This document shows positions 10,195 to 21,054 of a stretch of 64,000 nt of DNA, piece after piece. The DNA is from Clytia hemisphaerica. Lineage: Eukaryota; Cnidaria; Hydrozoa; Leptothecata; Clytiidae. The first letter of the stretch is position 1; every line of letters starts with the position of its first letter. The translations under genes were made by a program, and so were the position numbers. The notes beneath the pieces were generated by a model. The model did not search any database. It was not told the DNA's origin and was given only the letters and a program-made list of their open reading frames with translations. The stretch is taken from NCBI GenBank assembly GCA_902728285.1, contig CACVBU010000185.1, positions 1,812,000 through 1,875,999 of the forward strand, read 5' to 3'.

Positions 10195-11580
10195 TTGCTA
10201 ATATAATTACCATTGAATCGTGACGTCATTCGACGTCACCAGGGATTATAGCAAGAGAAAAAAAGAACAGAAAAATATCTGTCCCACTTACATGTGAACC
10301 CAAGGTTGGATAGTAAGAAACCCGGTTAAGACAAAATAAAACTTGACGACACAAGACCAAGAGCTACCCAACCAGTAGGTTTGCATGGGATCATAGGCTA
10401 AGATTATTACCAGTGTATCATGACGTCATTAGACGTCGCCAGGAATAATAGAATGAAAACAAACAAAAAAGGCCAGGTGAAAAAAAAAAAAACGAAAAAA
10501 AACACAAAAAAAACTGCCCAACTTACAGATGAACCCATGGGTGGATAGTTAGAAACCCAACTAAAACAAAAGTAAACATGACAGCACAGACCCAGGGCTA
10601 TCCAATCAGTAGGTTCCCAAAAGTTCATAGGCTAATTAATTACCAATGTATCATGACGTCATTGGACGTCAGCATCAGTGATAGGATGAAGAAAAGAAGG
10701 GTGAAAAACAACTGTCCAACTTACAGGTGAACTCTTGGGTGGATAGTTAAAAACCCAGTTAAAAACCAAAGTAAAACATGACAACACAGAAACCCAGGGC
10801 TATCCAACCAGTAGGTTTCCCAAGAGTTAATAGGCTAAGTAATTACCAAGGTATAATGCATCATTGGACGTCGACATGAGTGATAGGATGAAGAAAAGGG
10901 TGAAAACAAGTATCCAACTTACAGGTGAACCCATGGGTGGGTAGATAGAAACCCAGTTAAAAACAAAAGAAAAACATGACAACACAGAAGCCCAGGGCTA
11001 TCCAACCAGTAGGTCTCCAAAAGTTCATAGGCTAAATAATTACCAATGCATCATGACGTCATTGGACGTCAACAGGAATGATAGGATGAAGAAAAGAGGG
11101 GTGAAAAACAAATGCCTAACTTAAAGTGAACTTATGGGTGGATAGTGAGAAACCCAGTTAAAAACAAAAGGTGAAACATAACACATAAACCCAGGGCTAT
11201 CCAACCAGTAGATTTCCCAAAGGTGCATTTAAGCTGAAATAATTACCAATGTATCAACCAACACCATTGGATATCAACAGGGATTAAAGAAGGGAGAACA
11301 AATGAGGTGAAAAACAACTGCCCGACTTGACAAATGAACCCATGGGTGGATAGTTAAAAACCCCAGTTAAAAACAAAAAGGTAAAAGATGATAACACATG
11401 AAACCCAGGGCTATCAACCAAGGCTTCCAAAGGTTCGTAGGCTAGAATAATGAAATGGCTAATGTATCAACGTCATTGAACGTTACCAGGGATTAAAAGG
11501 AAGGGAAAAACAAAATGGGGTGAAAACAACTGCCCGACTTACGATATATGAACCCATGGGTGGATAGTTAGAAGCCCCCC
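10195..11580. repeat. Satellite array, about 210-bp units with CRE-like sites
   Basis: About seven diverged head-to-tail units. Recurrent phrases are TGACGTCATTGGACGTC, GATAGGATGAAGAAAAG, GAACCCATGGGTGGATAG and CCCAGGGCTATCCAACCAG. The perfect CRE octamer TGACGTCA stands at 10221, 10421, 10654 and 11054; other units have decayed versions. Unit spacing ranges from about 200 to 235 bp. Units decay towards the right end. No coding capacity is supported. Confidence 0.93.
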
Positions 11581-12128
11581 AGAGTAATGAAAGACCAAAA
11601 TTGCAACTTGAAATCAACAAAAGCAAGCGTACGCAAACCTAATGTGGTTCCTTTCCACGACTAAGGTTGCCCATGTCCCATGACCAGCAAAATTAACTCA
11701 GGGAAGTACACGTACCATCAAAGTAGACCATAAAGATACCAAGATTTGATTATGTTGGAGGGGGGAGGATGAGAATAGAAATTTGAACTTACAAGACTGT
11801 TCACTTAACTTTCCATTTTGTTGAATAACCATCCAAGGAAGAGAGTGAAGACAGGTGCATCTGGGACTGTGACTTCGAGGAGAACAAGTACGCAAGTAAC
11901 AAACGTGTGTGGATGGGAGCTTCTTGGATTGATTGTCATCAGTCAGCAATGTTTATTGTTTTTTAGGGAATTCAGCAGTAGAGTAGCCAACAGCAATCAT
12001 AGAGTGTAAGGTAAGGACCAGCAGAACAAACATCCATAGAGAGTTCTTGATTTATTTAATTAACTATCCGGACTTTTCTTTGACACTTGAAAACATGGTC
12101 TTGGGTCTGCTGCACATGTGATCCCAAC
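11581..12128. other. No gene recognised
   Basis: Between the satellite and the repeated TATA-containing segment. Short frames occur on both strands without recognisable domains. Confidence 0.6.
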
Positions 12129-12286
12129 AAATTGAAAACACAAGAATAAGAAAGGCTAAGCATGGTTTCACTCCCGTATAAATAGTGATACTGGGATTTG
12201 AGCAATGGCTTCTAGAGTGCGTAGCATGATGGCGGAAGGGTGTATTGCGGGCGTTAATTTGTCTTCCTAAAATTAACCTAGCTCTA
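12129..12286. repeat. Second copy of the TATA-containing segment
   Basis: Nearly identical to 6809-6960, including CCCGTATAAATAGTGATACT and GATGGCGGAAGGGTG. The two copies lie near opposite ends of the 7.1-kb structure in the same orientation. Confidence 0.93.
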
Positions 12287-12945
12287 ATATTTGTTGATCA
12301 AGAAATCAGTTATGTAGCATCTTTAATGGTAAATTTTATTATTTTGTCGTTGATACTTACTTCTCAGTGCGTTTTAAACATTAATGATATGCCCTTGATA
12401 ATACAGTTGCATTATAAAATCATTGTAAAGAAAAAATCAACAATAAGAAATTTAAACAAGCACAAAATGGCTTGGCTGAAAGAAATCAAAAATTAATAAA
12501 GTGCCCCGAAATGCCTTCACAATATTTTAGTAAAATCTTTTTAGAAATCAATGAAAAAGTACATCAAGATAATACTGTGAAAATTTCAAGCCAGCACCTT
12601 CAAAATTTATCATTCAAACTGACAGGAAAGTTGTCATCTTGGAATATAGTTCTTATAATTTTACTTTCGGCAAAAAACTATTGTTTCCATAAAATACCCC
12701 TGAAAAATGCCCAAAATTAGTTCAAGTGTTTAATTGGGTACAGATTCAAAGATATGTAGCAATAAAGAAACTTTTTGTGAAGGAAAATAAGAGAACAATT
12801 TCAAAAACTATCTACCAATCGTACATCGTACCAATAATAAACTGATAACTTTGATGTTCTTATAAAGCTCGGAGACAGAGATAGAACAGCAATTAACTGA
12901 AAAGACAATGCGGTACATATTCCAGCCGCGGCTTTCTTATACTAT
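12287..12945 (+). other. AT-rich stretch with overlapping small frames
   Basis: Two frames (12245-12496 and 12472-12720) are AT/Lys-rich (for example HQDNTVKISSQHLQNLSFKL) and are not recognised. They could be a decayed element ORF inside the 7.1-kb structure, or chance. No function is proposed. Confidence 0.3.
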
Positions 12946-12946
12946 G

Positions 12947-13286
12947 GTTTTATCGACCGCCGAAGGCGGTTTCTTTCATAGTGGTACGCTAATCTCGTTT
13001 TGCCTTGGCTCATTACTTTTTCTACCATTTACTTTCGGTTATTTTAACTAGATTACCCAGGTGTTTCTCTTTTTTTCCCCTGAATGTCTTTTATTCGGAA
13101 TTGAATAATCGAGGCATGAAAAATGACTATATTGTAATCTGTTTTCAATGAATAATCTTAAATGTACTGTAGATGACATGTAAGCGTTAATAATGTGTGC
13201 GCACTCTTTCGCATGCGTGATTGCGTGATGGAAGGCGGTCGTTTCAGTGTGGTTTACATCCACACTGTTACCTAGTTTTATCTGCT
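12947..13286. other. No gene recognised
   Basis: Begins with the right-hand GTTTTAT flank. A short hairpin ACCGCC-GAA-GGCGGT lies at about 12956-12970. Nothing else is supported. Confidence 0.5.
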
Positions 13287-14763
13287 TTTAGGAGGCCCCC
13301 CCAGCGGACCCAAATTTCACGCATTCACGCAAAAAATTTTCGCAATTCACGCATTCACGCAAGTTTTTCTCGAAATTCACGTAAACCCAATTTTTTGGGA
13401 AATCAGGGAAATTTTCAGAAAAAATCGGGGAAAATGTCAAAAATAGAGGTATTGCACATTTCGCTAAGTTACGTAATTTACGTAATTTCCGCCATTATGG
13501 AGTAAAACGTTCGATTTGCATAAAAAAGTATGACAAGGCTGTACTCGAGATATTATTCGACCGGATCTGGTCATGCACTTGAGAAAAACTTAACTCAGTA
13601 GTGATTTTTCCCTGTAGACCTGACTATAAAACACCGTGTTTGGTAGCGTCATTAGAAGCCCTCAAATAGAAAGCGTTACGTAATTTTTCAACTTTAATCA
13701 CATGCCATCACGCAAAATATTTGATTCTTCTAACTTGTCACGATCGTTTGGAAAAGGTGAAGCTTCTGCAGTTAACGTATCGCAATAGTAAGTGAAAAGA
13801 TATGCGCCGCAGGCGAATTTTTGTACACAAAATAGCTTAAACATTATCCAAAATAGGTCAAACAAACTCGAGTATGACACCATGATGCTTAGCTCAGGGG
13901 TAAGGAGGCGCAACCATGGTTTGCGCAGAGAGGAAATTTTTGCATTTCTGTCACTTGCGTTTGGCTAAAAATGCTCTCTTTAACACCATTGAAAAATAAT
14001 GTAGTCTAAATTTGTTAGAGGCAAGGTACGAGCGCTTGATAGCTTGTAAAATGAGGTAAAAGAATGAACATTTGTTACGAGCGAAGCGATCAAAAAAATT
14101 TAAAAAGAAAGGTTTTAATCAGGGCTCGCGAATTAATTTCCCAACGTGGAGGGGCCGAAAACATAGTGACTAAGGAGGCGCAACCATGTTTTGCGCCGAC
14201 AGGAGAAAATTTCTATTTTAACCCTCTGATGTGCTTAACTACGACTTCATCAGGTTATCGAAAGTCTACATCATGGGTAAAAATTTCTTTGAAATAAGTT
14301 TCTTTTTATTTGCAAAAACGTGGTGATGACGGCCGCCTCCTGCCCTGGCTGGCAGAGTTAAATTAGAGTTATTCGAGGGCCAATACATGTTTGGCCCGAG
14401 CGAAAAAATCTGGAAATTTAAGGTGTCTAGATTGCTAGAAAGTGCATCTAAATGATGAATCGTTTTACGAAGTAGAGAATTTGAAAGTTGCTGATTTTTT
14501 TGTGCACCTTCACCTGGCATCCCTTGAATTTGGGATAGGTGCGCACCTTGAGGTTTTCTACAAACTGTGAAAAGGAAAAATTCACGCGTTCACGCCAAAA
14601 ACAGGGCAGATTCACGCATTCACGCAATAGAAATATGGATTTTCACATTCACGCAAGTTTTTTCAATTCACGCATTCACGCAATTCTTTTTCGATGTTCA
14701 CGCATTCACACAACCAAAAAAGCCCATTCACGCATTCACGCAAACCGCTGGGGGGGGGCCTTA
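13287..14763. mobile_element. 1.5-kb inverted-repeat element with TTCACGCA subterminal repeats
   Basis: Left end AGGAGGCCCCCCCAGCGG and right end CCGCTGGGGGGGGGCCTT are imperfect inverted repeats. Both ends carry clusters of the phrase ATTCACGCATTCACGCAA: about three copies at 13314-13385 and about six at 14578-14745. No transposase is seen. TTTTA precedes the left end and TTAAAA follows the right end, so a TTAA-type duplication is possible but not clean. Confidence 0.78.
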
Positions 14764-16607
14764 AAAGTAACGCTGAATTAATTTGTTACAAGGGGATAGA
14801 ACCAGAACGAGTTTCTCCTCCCCCAACTTTTTTCTACGAGGAATTATCATATTTGATTTTTATCTGCAGCATTTAACATCTTGGCTGCATCATTTTGAAG
14901 AACGCTGAAACAATGTTTTGGACTGAATAGGTTGCTAGCTCGTTTTGAATATGTTTGGCTGATTGTAAAAAAAAGTATAAAACCGAGTACAGGGTTTCTC
15001 AACGTATAGACCTTCTAGTATTTATAGATACATTTCATCTAATCACTGACGCTTTTCCGAACGTCTCTGATTTCCGAGCGCTTAACCACAATTCGTTTCT
15101 TTTGAAGATAATCGGCCTCGTCCTGTCAATATAATTGAAAAGCTTTTTTTCCGGTGTTATGCAAAGCTTATAAAATACTTTTTACAACTAGTTTTTCCTT
15201 AATACATTTTTTCCGGTCATCTAGACGTTCTTTATTGCACGCAATTGAGCCTTCGATTCTTCTTACTGTATAATCATAATATTATCATATTACATCAGTG
15301 GCCTCTACAATAGCGGTCTCGTGGTTTTGATACAAGGGGCTAGTCCACTCGTTTGGGAGCTCTATGGGGCCCCCTTTAGGGGCAATAAAGATTCTGAATT
15401 TTGCCATTTCGCTTTATAACTCGAATAAATTTAAACGTGAGTGTTTGAGTTATGGAGAATCTATTGTACAACTTACTTTACTCGGCCTGATTGTTTTGTT
15501 CTTTTACTAACTTGACTTGTTTTTGGGTCAGAGTCGGGCTGATTCACCTTACGATATTTTATATCTCAAACTCTCAAAGGAAAAAAACTTTTCTTTTAGA
15601 TATGGAGAAAATACACCTTTTCAACCGTAGTCGCGCGGTCAGGCGCGTGCCACTTAATTATTTAATTAACCCCCTAAACTCGATACAATCCTTTTTTGAC
15701 ACATTTTTCTATAGTCTATAGGTGCGAAAAAAGGACTGGGACGGTTTTAGTGGGATAAAGCGGACAAAAAAATGCCCGCATCGTAATTGGGGGCTACGGT
15801 CGAAAAGGTTTATTTGAGATAAACAAAGCCTGATTACGCATTGATGTTACTCCGTAATGGACCATAGTACTTAACAATCATTTACTACCACAATTATGTA
15901 CAGGAAAAAGAAAATTACACAAATTACCCATAAATTCTTTTAGAAGAATGTCATTGACCAATGGGAGGATGGTAGGTTGACCTTCAACTATGTTCTTCTT
16001 TCAAAACCTCATCATGTCACATAATTATCTCAGTAGTAAATTAAGCAGTCACAGCTTGATTTTTTTACAAGAACTCGAAGCTGAAATTTGGCGATCATCT
16101 GGGAGTCTAAGTCAGAGTTTATACTTCAAAAATGAATACGAAGAAAATATAAATCATAAAGGCCTTTTTAAGTTATGTCAACAAATTAAGAATATTTATA
16201 CTAAATAAAAAGACTGAACCAAAATTTACATACAAATGAGAAGACTGAGCCAAAATTCACTCGTTCCTGTAAAAAAATGTTTATCAAGACTTAAATGTAA
16301 TGAATGAATGGAGGAAAAAACTCAGGAAATGCAGGAACTGAACGCAAATTTTGAGTGTCATATGGGAAATTAGCCTTTGCTGAGTTATTTCAAGAATTTT
16401 AAGCCAATTATTAATCTATAGTCTGATTCACTTACCTTGCATTCCTATCATATGAGACTTGTGATGGCATACTCCTCATATGTTCCATTCAATCTTCTAC
16501 AATGAGATCAATAGAGAATTCAAAGATAACTCAAGGATAATTAAGATGCTTAGCTTGTCTTAGGAAGTTGAAATTAGGCACCTTCGTTGAATAGCTAGCA
16601 TACAGCT

Positions 16608-16766
16608 ATTCACGATATTTATCACGTAATGTTTTCGACAGAAACAATCTGGTTTTTGCCAGTAGTGGCAAATTTCAAACAATTCTTTCTTATAGCTTAA
16701 AGTTGCCACTACTGGCAAAAACCGGGGTGTTTCCGTACAAAACATTACGTAATACATATCGTGAAT
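16608..16766. mobile_element. MITE, ATTCACGATATTTAT ends
   Basis: Near-palindromic. The ends ATTCACGATATTTATCACG and its partner at 16740-16766 pair, as do inner blocks TTTTTGCCAGTAGTGGCAA and TTGCCACTACTGGCAAAAA. Related copies are at 39233-39369 and 41785-41934; a lone end is at about 42815-42843. Confidence 0.9.
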
Positions 16767-16866
16767 TTTCGTCGATACTTGGCAAACTGCACATTATGCC
16801 CAGTCGACAGTACACTGAATAATGGATGTACCGTTTCCACGTCACATAAGAATACCTGCAAGTCTC

Positions 16867-17126
16867 TTAAGGGCCACTTACATATCGATTTCCAAGTCGA
16901 AGTCTATTTTTTTGGGTAAAAACTATGAAAAATAGACGAAGAACTATGCGTAGCGAGAGTAGCTATCAAAATAAAAAATATCTGCCTCACCTGTTAGAAA
17001 AATTAGAATTCAATCAGCCCCGAAAATTTAATTGATTTTCTTAGTGTCGCTGACTCTGACTCCCAAATACCTCGCGTCAATTTGACGTTAGTCGTGGGAA
17101 ACATCGATATGTGAGTGGCCCCTTAC
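16867..17126. mobile_element. MITE, GGGCCACTTACATATCGAT ends
   Basis: Inverted ends with GGGCCACT, then ACATATCGAT. TTAA precedes the left end and TTAC follows the right end, a decayed TTAA duplication. The counterpart in the second 4-kb copy is 39461-39741. Confidence 0.82.
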
Positions 17127-17209
17127 CTACATACAACCCTTATGGATGAGCGTACATTAATTTGCCGATTAATTGCAGTTTACCGCCGTCTAGATGCGTA
17201 AACTATTAA

Positions 17210-17747
17210 AAGCTCTGACCATAGTCGAAAAACTGACTTTAGTATTTGAACATAAAACTTATGTTTTAGGTTCTTTAACACTTTTAACAAAGAATTGCCT
17301 TTATAAATTGCAGTTTTTCCAACTGTCTGCAAAGAATAGAACTGTTTTAAATTTTTCTAAAAAATTACCTAAATTAATACATCAAAAGTTATGGCTGTTT
17401 TTCTATGAAAAATTGGGAAGGAAAATTTGTCAAAAAGCACTATTTTCAAGATTTTGAGATAAAAAAGCTTTTAGAAAATTCCGAAAAAATAATTTTAATT
17501 CGATAAAAGATACACCATCTACCGCAAAAAAAATTTCAAAGCCCTTCAAAGTTGAATTACTCTTCTTCGCAAAAGTCTTCATTTTCTTCTTCATCAATCT
17601 TTTTCATTGCGATTCTTAAATTTTCAGACTCAATGATAATTGGCCTAACAGAAAATGTATAACATGCCACAGTTTTGTGGGCTACATCAAGTAGAACTTT
17701 ACATTTTCTAAGTGGCAAATATAAAAAATTCACTATGGTCAGAGCCC
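17210..17747 (-). mobile_element. TTAA-type element, GCTCTGACCATAGT ends, copy A
   Basis: Inverted ends GCTCTGACCATAGT and ACTATGGTCAGAGC, with TTAA before the left end. It is related to 46859-47568 in opposite orientation. The minus strand encodes the same small acidic frame (ACYTFSVR, then EEENEDFCEEE), ended here by a stop. It is absent from the corresponding place in the second 4-kb copy (about 39810-39870), so it inserted after the duplication or was lost from copy 2. Confidence 0.85.
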
Positions 17748-18246
17748 GTATGATGGTTTATTTCAATTTCCTGGGTAAACATACTTGGCGCGTTCCCAGT
17801 ATCCTTTTTTGCTGTTTTTACGTCGTACGGTATGTGGAAACACAGAACGGTGCTAAGACTGCGACTGTCTAACAATTTGAAGCTACTTTTGTATGGAAAT
17901 AGGAAAGATTAGCTATTCTACGGTACAACTCATGGTATGACACGATCTTTAAGGTTTCATTTTTAGCAAATTACGTTTCCTTGAAACCTGCTTATTTTTC
18001 TTTGCCAAGAAAAAGAAAAAAAAAATTGTATGTCATACCCAACCCACTTATTATTATCAATCAGATCTATTTTCAAAAGTATGAAATCATCCAAAATAAC
18101 AATGGAAGTCTTTCATTAGAATGCCAGTTATACAATTTTTGGGTTGGTAAGATTTGGAATTTTCATTTGCGTCTGTTCAGCCTACGTACTACCTGCTCAA
18201 AAATTAATTAATATGCCAACTCTTGACCAAATCGAAACTATATGTA

Positions 18247-18457
18247 CGTTTTTTTATAAGAACATCCAAAATTATTGAAGCTTTCGGATTATGTTCTTAA
18301 CTTTTTGGGTTTTAAGCCTAAAATTGTTTTTAGAATGTTCTTATTTTCTCCATTTTGTGACCATTTTCCTAAAAAAATCGGTTGTTTTCGAGTCCGTGAA
18401 GCCTTGTATTTTGGCCATCAAAGCCTTATGTTCTTATACAGTTTGGACAAAAACGTG
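18247..18457 (+). mobile_element. TA-type MITE, CACGTTTTTTATAAGAACA family (degraded)
   Basis: Left end CGTTTTTTTATAAGAACA after TA, right end AAAAACGTG. The same family is at 40532-40744, 48945-49163, 54163-54415, 56615-57147 and 58649-58901. Confidence 0.8.
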
Positions 18458-18778
18458 TTTATGAGGTTATTGGTCTAACTATTCACTTTTTAGGCGAGGT
18501 TAGATATTTTTTGCTTATTTTACCACAGCCAAGAAACGTAATTTTGTTAATAAAAACATAACATTCATTAACTGTTTCAGAAAGTCATTGATTTGAGCCA
18601 GAAACCTAAATTAATATGCGATTATGACTTTTTCGGTTTTAAACGTTTCGTATGGGAAAAGACCAAGGTACTCTCTATAGTTCTACTTCCGGCTGATCTC
18701 TGCTTTTGATAATTTGGTGACTTTGAGTTAGTAGACTAGGAACACTGGGCGAGGTCGCTTTAGATCCCTTAGGGCCAA

Positions 18779-19174
18779 TTACCTACAGATGTTACATGAA
18801 CATTTAGAGCCTTTCCAACGTTTTATCTCTGTTTTAAATTTGGCTAGAGTTTGAATGTCATGTAATTTCAACTTCTTAGGTAATTGGTTCCACAATAAAG
18901 ATGCTCTAAAGGATAAACCGTAAATACCGAAGGTATAGCGAGTAGCTTCAGGGAGAGTTAAGAGTTTTGTGGATCTTAGTTTGTATACCACTGTTTTTAT
19001 TTGAAAAATTTCTGCCATGAAGCTTGGACTCAAACCTTTGATTGATTTGAAAATTTCCACCATCAAATATTGTAAATTTTGGATGTGGATTTTTACAGTA
19101 TTTGTACGGTTTAATAAAACTCCATAGTCTAAAGAAAAGTTTGAATGTACCACACGTAAAGCCCGTTCATGCAC
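18779..19174 (-). pseudogene. LINE C-terminal fragment
   Basis: A 131-codon frame resembling the end of jockey-like RT proteins: HERALRVVHSNFSLDYGVLL, then IHIQNLQYLMVEIFKSIKG, an FRASLLWNQLPKKLK block, and a Cys tail ending KCSCNICR. It is the last part only; endonuclease and catalytic RT are missing. It lies between the first 4-kb repeat and the first visible TBP exon and has no link to TBP. A more decayed cousin is at 53090-53415. Confidence 0.88.
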
Positions 19175-19259
19175 TCTGTTTATTTCATCGTTGGATGCTC
19201 TAATGTTTATAATGATATGATATAATGTTTATGATTCACTTTACTATGTTTTTTTTTAG

Positions 19260-19347
19260 AAATATCGTCTCCACTGTGAATCTTAGTTGTAAATTGGATT
19301 TGAAAAAAATTGCTCTTCATGCTGGAAATGCTGAATATAATCCCAAG
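19260..19347 (+). CDS. TBP: TATA-box-binding protein, core exon a
   Basis: First visible exon of TBP, the saddle-shaped protein that binds and bends TATA-box DNA in TFIID and in the Pol I and Pol III factors. After a T-rich tract and acceptor TTTTTTTTAG the exon starts with one base completing a codon, then reads [18 protein letters not shown] and ends EYNPK before donor GTAAAC. This is the start of the first direct repeat of the C-terminal core. HAG replaces the usual RAR-like residues. The preceding split codon fits a Gln (CA/A), as in the usual LQ-NIV junction. The variable N-terminal domain must lie in one or more upstream exons, which I could not find in 1-19259. Confidence 0.96.
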
Positions 19348-20452
19348 GTAAACTTTTTTTAAAGTTTTTTTCGAAATGGAGTAAGCTGTAATGAAAAATG
19401 ACGCGAGTCAATATTTTACGTGAATAGCCCAATAAGATCATATAAGATAGGATTTTGGACAGTATTTCCAATTTTTTCAGAGGGTGACTGCTAGACAGTT
19501 TAGCCATATACCTTATTTCACAAGTATTACTATTCAACGGCCTTGAAATTAGCACGCATAAAATTAACACAAATTTTAATTTGCTTTTTCAAGGACACCA
19601 CGGCTGGTTTTAATTAAGGAGGTTTTTATTAATTCGAAATTTTTCAATTCGTGTTAATAAAATGACTAGTAATATTCGTGTAATAAGGTATTAACTGAAC
19701 GAAACAGCGAACCCCTGATTTACTGTGCTAGTGCTCTAAATCACTCATGTCCGAAACGAAATAAGTGGAGGACTGTATATTTCTATTAGATCCTTCTTCT
19801 TCTCTTTCTAGTTTCGTACTAATCATAAATTACAAATGTCGCGCTATTTATATATCCACGTGACCCTACTGGTCACGTGGTCAAACTGTCAATCATAATT
19901 TCTATTCCACGACATTCCCCCCGAAAATATAAATCACAACACTCACCCTGCCAAAATAATCTAAGTTCCTATAAAAAGTGTAACAAAATGTTCTAATAAA
20001 TCGAGTAAATCCTAGTTCATAAAACGTTCATAAAGCAGGTGAGGTCTAAATTCAAATACGCCCTTTTGACGTCATTCTATTGATTCGTTATTCATTCTGT
20101 AAATATCTCTCTCTCGTAAACAAAGTTCCATGTGTTCGAAAAAAATTCCAGAGGAATTTTTTGAAAATGTTTTCTTGCGTAAACAAGTCTCCTTTAGCAG
20201 AATCTCTCAATAATTTCCAAAGTAAACTTCTTTCAAAGTTCCAGCAAAAAAAGATTCTAAAGTTCGACGTTTTCCCAAACAAATCTCCAGTTCCAGTAAA
20301 GTTTCCCAATTTTGACGATTCAAAATGTCTTGCTTTCTAAATACGTACAATTCTCAACGTTCAAGTAACCAATTTTCGATATATTCTTTAGTCGTAGGGG
20401 CCAAATTTCCAATGGGGCCGAGAAAATATCAAACTTTGTTCCCGTTCGTTAA

Positions 20453-21012
20453 CCCTATTCGGCCTAGGGGGGGGGCTCTTTCTGTTCGGAGGTCAAACTA
20501 TTGGTAATAGTTCCTGAAATAATAGAGCTTTTGCCGTGAAATTTTCTGTAAATTCCTAACTTTTATTTAGCTTCAAAATAAAAAAAAATTTGACACCTAA
20601 ATATTTTCACACCTTGAGCATGATGACATTTCTGAGAGTAAGGTGTCACAAAAATTGACACTTTTCTAATACAAATTCATTTTTGATGTCAAATATATCT
20701 TTTAAACCGTAATTTATTGAATATTTAAGATAAAATAAGCATTTTAAACTCAGACAACTTTTTTCTAAAGCCTTTGTTAGAATACAATAGCTATTTATAA
20801 GAACAAAGGAAATTTTCGGTTTTTGCTCACTTTCGGCATGATGAGTGACGTCATCAAAAAAAAAATTTGTCAAAAGTTACCTTACGTGACAAGGATCTTG
20901 TATGCCAAATTTCATCCAAAAAGACCCACTAGATCAAAAGTTAAGGGGTGGTACAGGAAAAGCCCCCCCCCCCTAGTTCTGAACCGCCCCTAAAAGCCTA
21001 GGTTGAATAGGG
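20453..21012. mobile_element. TTAA-type (piggyBac-like) non-autonomous element nested in the LTR element
   Basis: TTAA at 20449-20452 and 21013-21016 flanks inverted ends CCCTATTCGGCCTAGG and its imperfect partner CCTAGGTTGAATAGGG. G/C runs lie next to both ends. A TTAA target and CCCTA-like ends suggest piggyBac-like mobilisation; no transposase is present. Confidence 0.82.
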
Positions 21013-21054
21013 TTAAGTCGTAAATCTCAAATTCTCAATCAAGTCTGAAGTATC

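Larger units (their letters stand above)
5840..12946. mobile_element. 7.1-kb terminal-inverted-repeat element, composite
   Basis: The left end CATAGTATAAGAAAGC (5840 on) and the right end, reverse complement ending at 12946, share about 27 bp of inverted repeat (AAGAAAGC, then T or C, then GCGGCTGGAAT). A weaker match follows on both sides around CTGTT..TATCTCTGTC. The 7-bp sequence GTTTTAT flanks both ends (5833-5839 and 12947-12953), as expected of a target-site duplication. No transposase is recognisable inside, so it would be non-autonomous. The interior holds minisatellites, a satellite array and nested elements. Superfamily is not assigned. An alternative is two unrelated solo ends, which the matching flank argues against. 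Confidence 0.72.
14762..18757 (+). repeat. Roughly 4-kb direct repeat, copy 1 (upstream of the visible TBP exons)
   Basis: Starts at TTAAAAGTAACGCTGAATTA and ends at GAACACTGGGCGAGGTCGCT. It is collinear with 37387-41052 in the same orientation, with high identity and scattered indels. No terminal inverted or direct repeat is seen at its ends and no long coding frame inside, so it may be a segmental duplication or a large unrecognised element. It carries at least three short inverted-repeat elements shared with copy 2 and one (17210-17747) that copy 2 lacks. Confidence 0.93.

Noticed and set aside
10407..10628. Hydrophobic 73-codon minus-strand frame that looks like a membrane protein
   Set aside because: Lies wholly within the satellite and is produced by A-rich runs read as Phe/Val.
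10195..11580. CRISPR-like array
   Set aside because: Units are about 210 bp, diverged along their length and without unique spacers; this is satellite DNA of an animal genome.
14762..18757. Helitron or LTR element as explanation of the 4-kb repeat
   Set aside because: No TC start with CTRR end and hairpin, no terminal direct or inverted repeats were seen at the borders.
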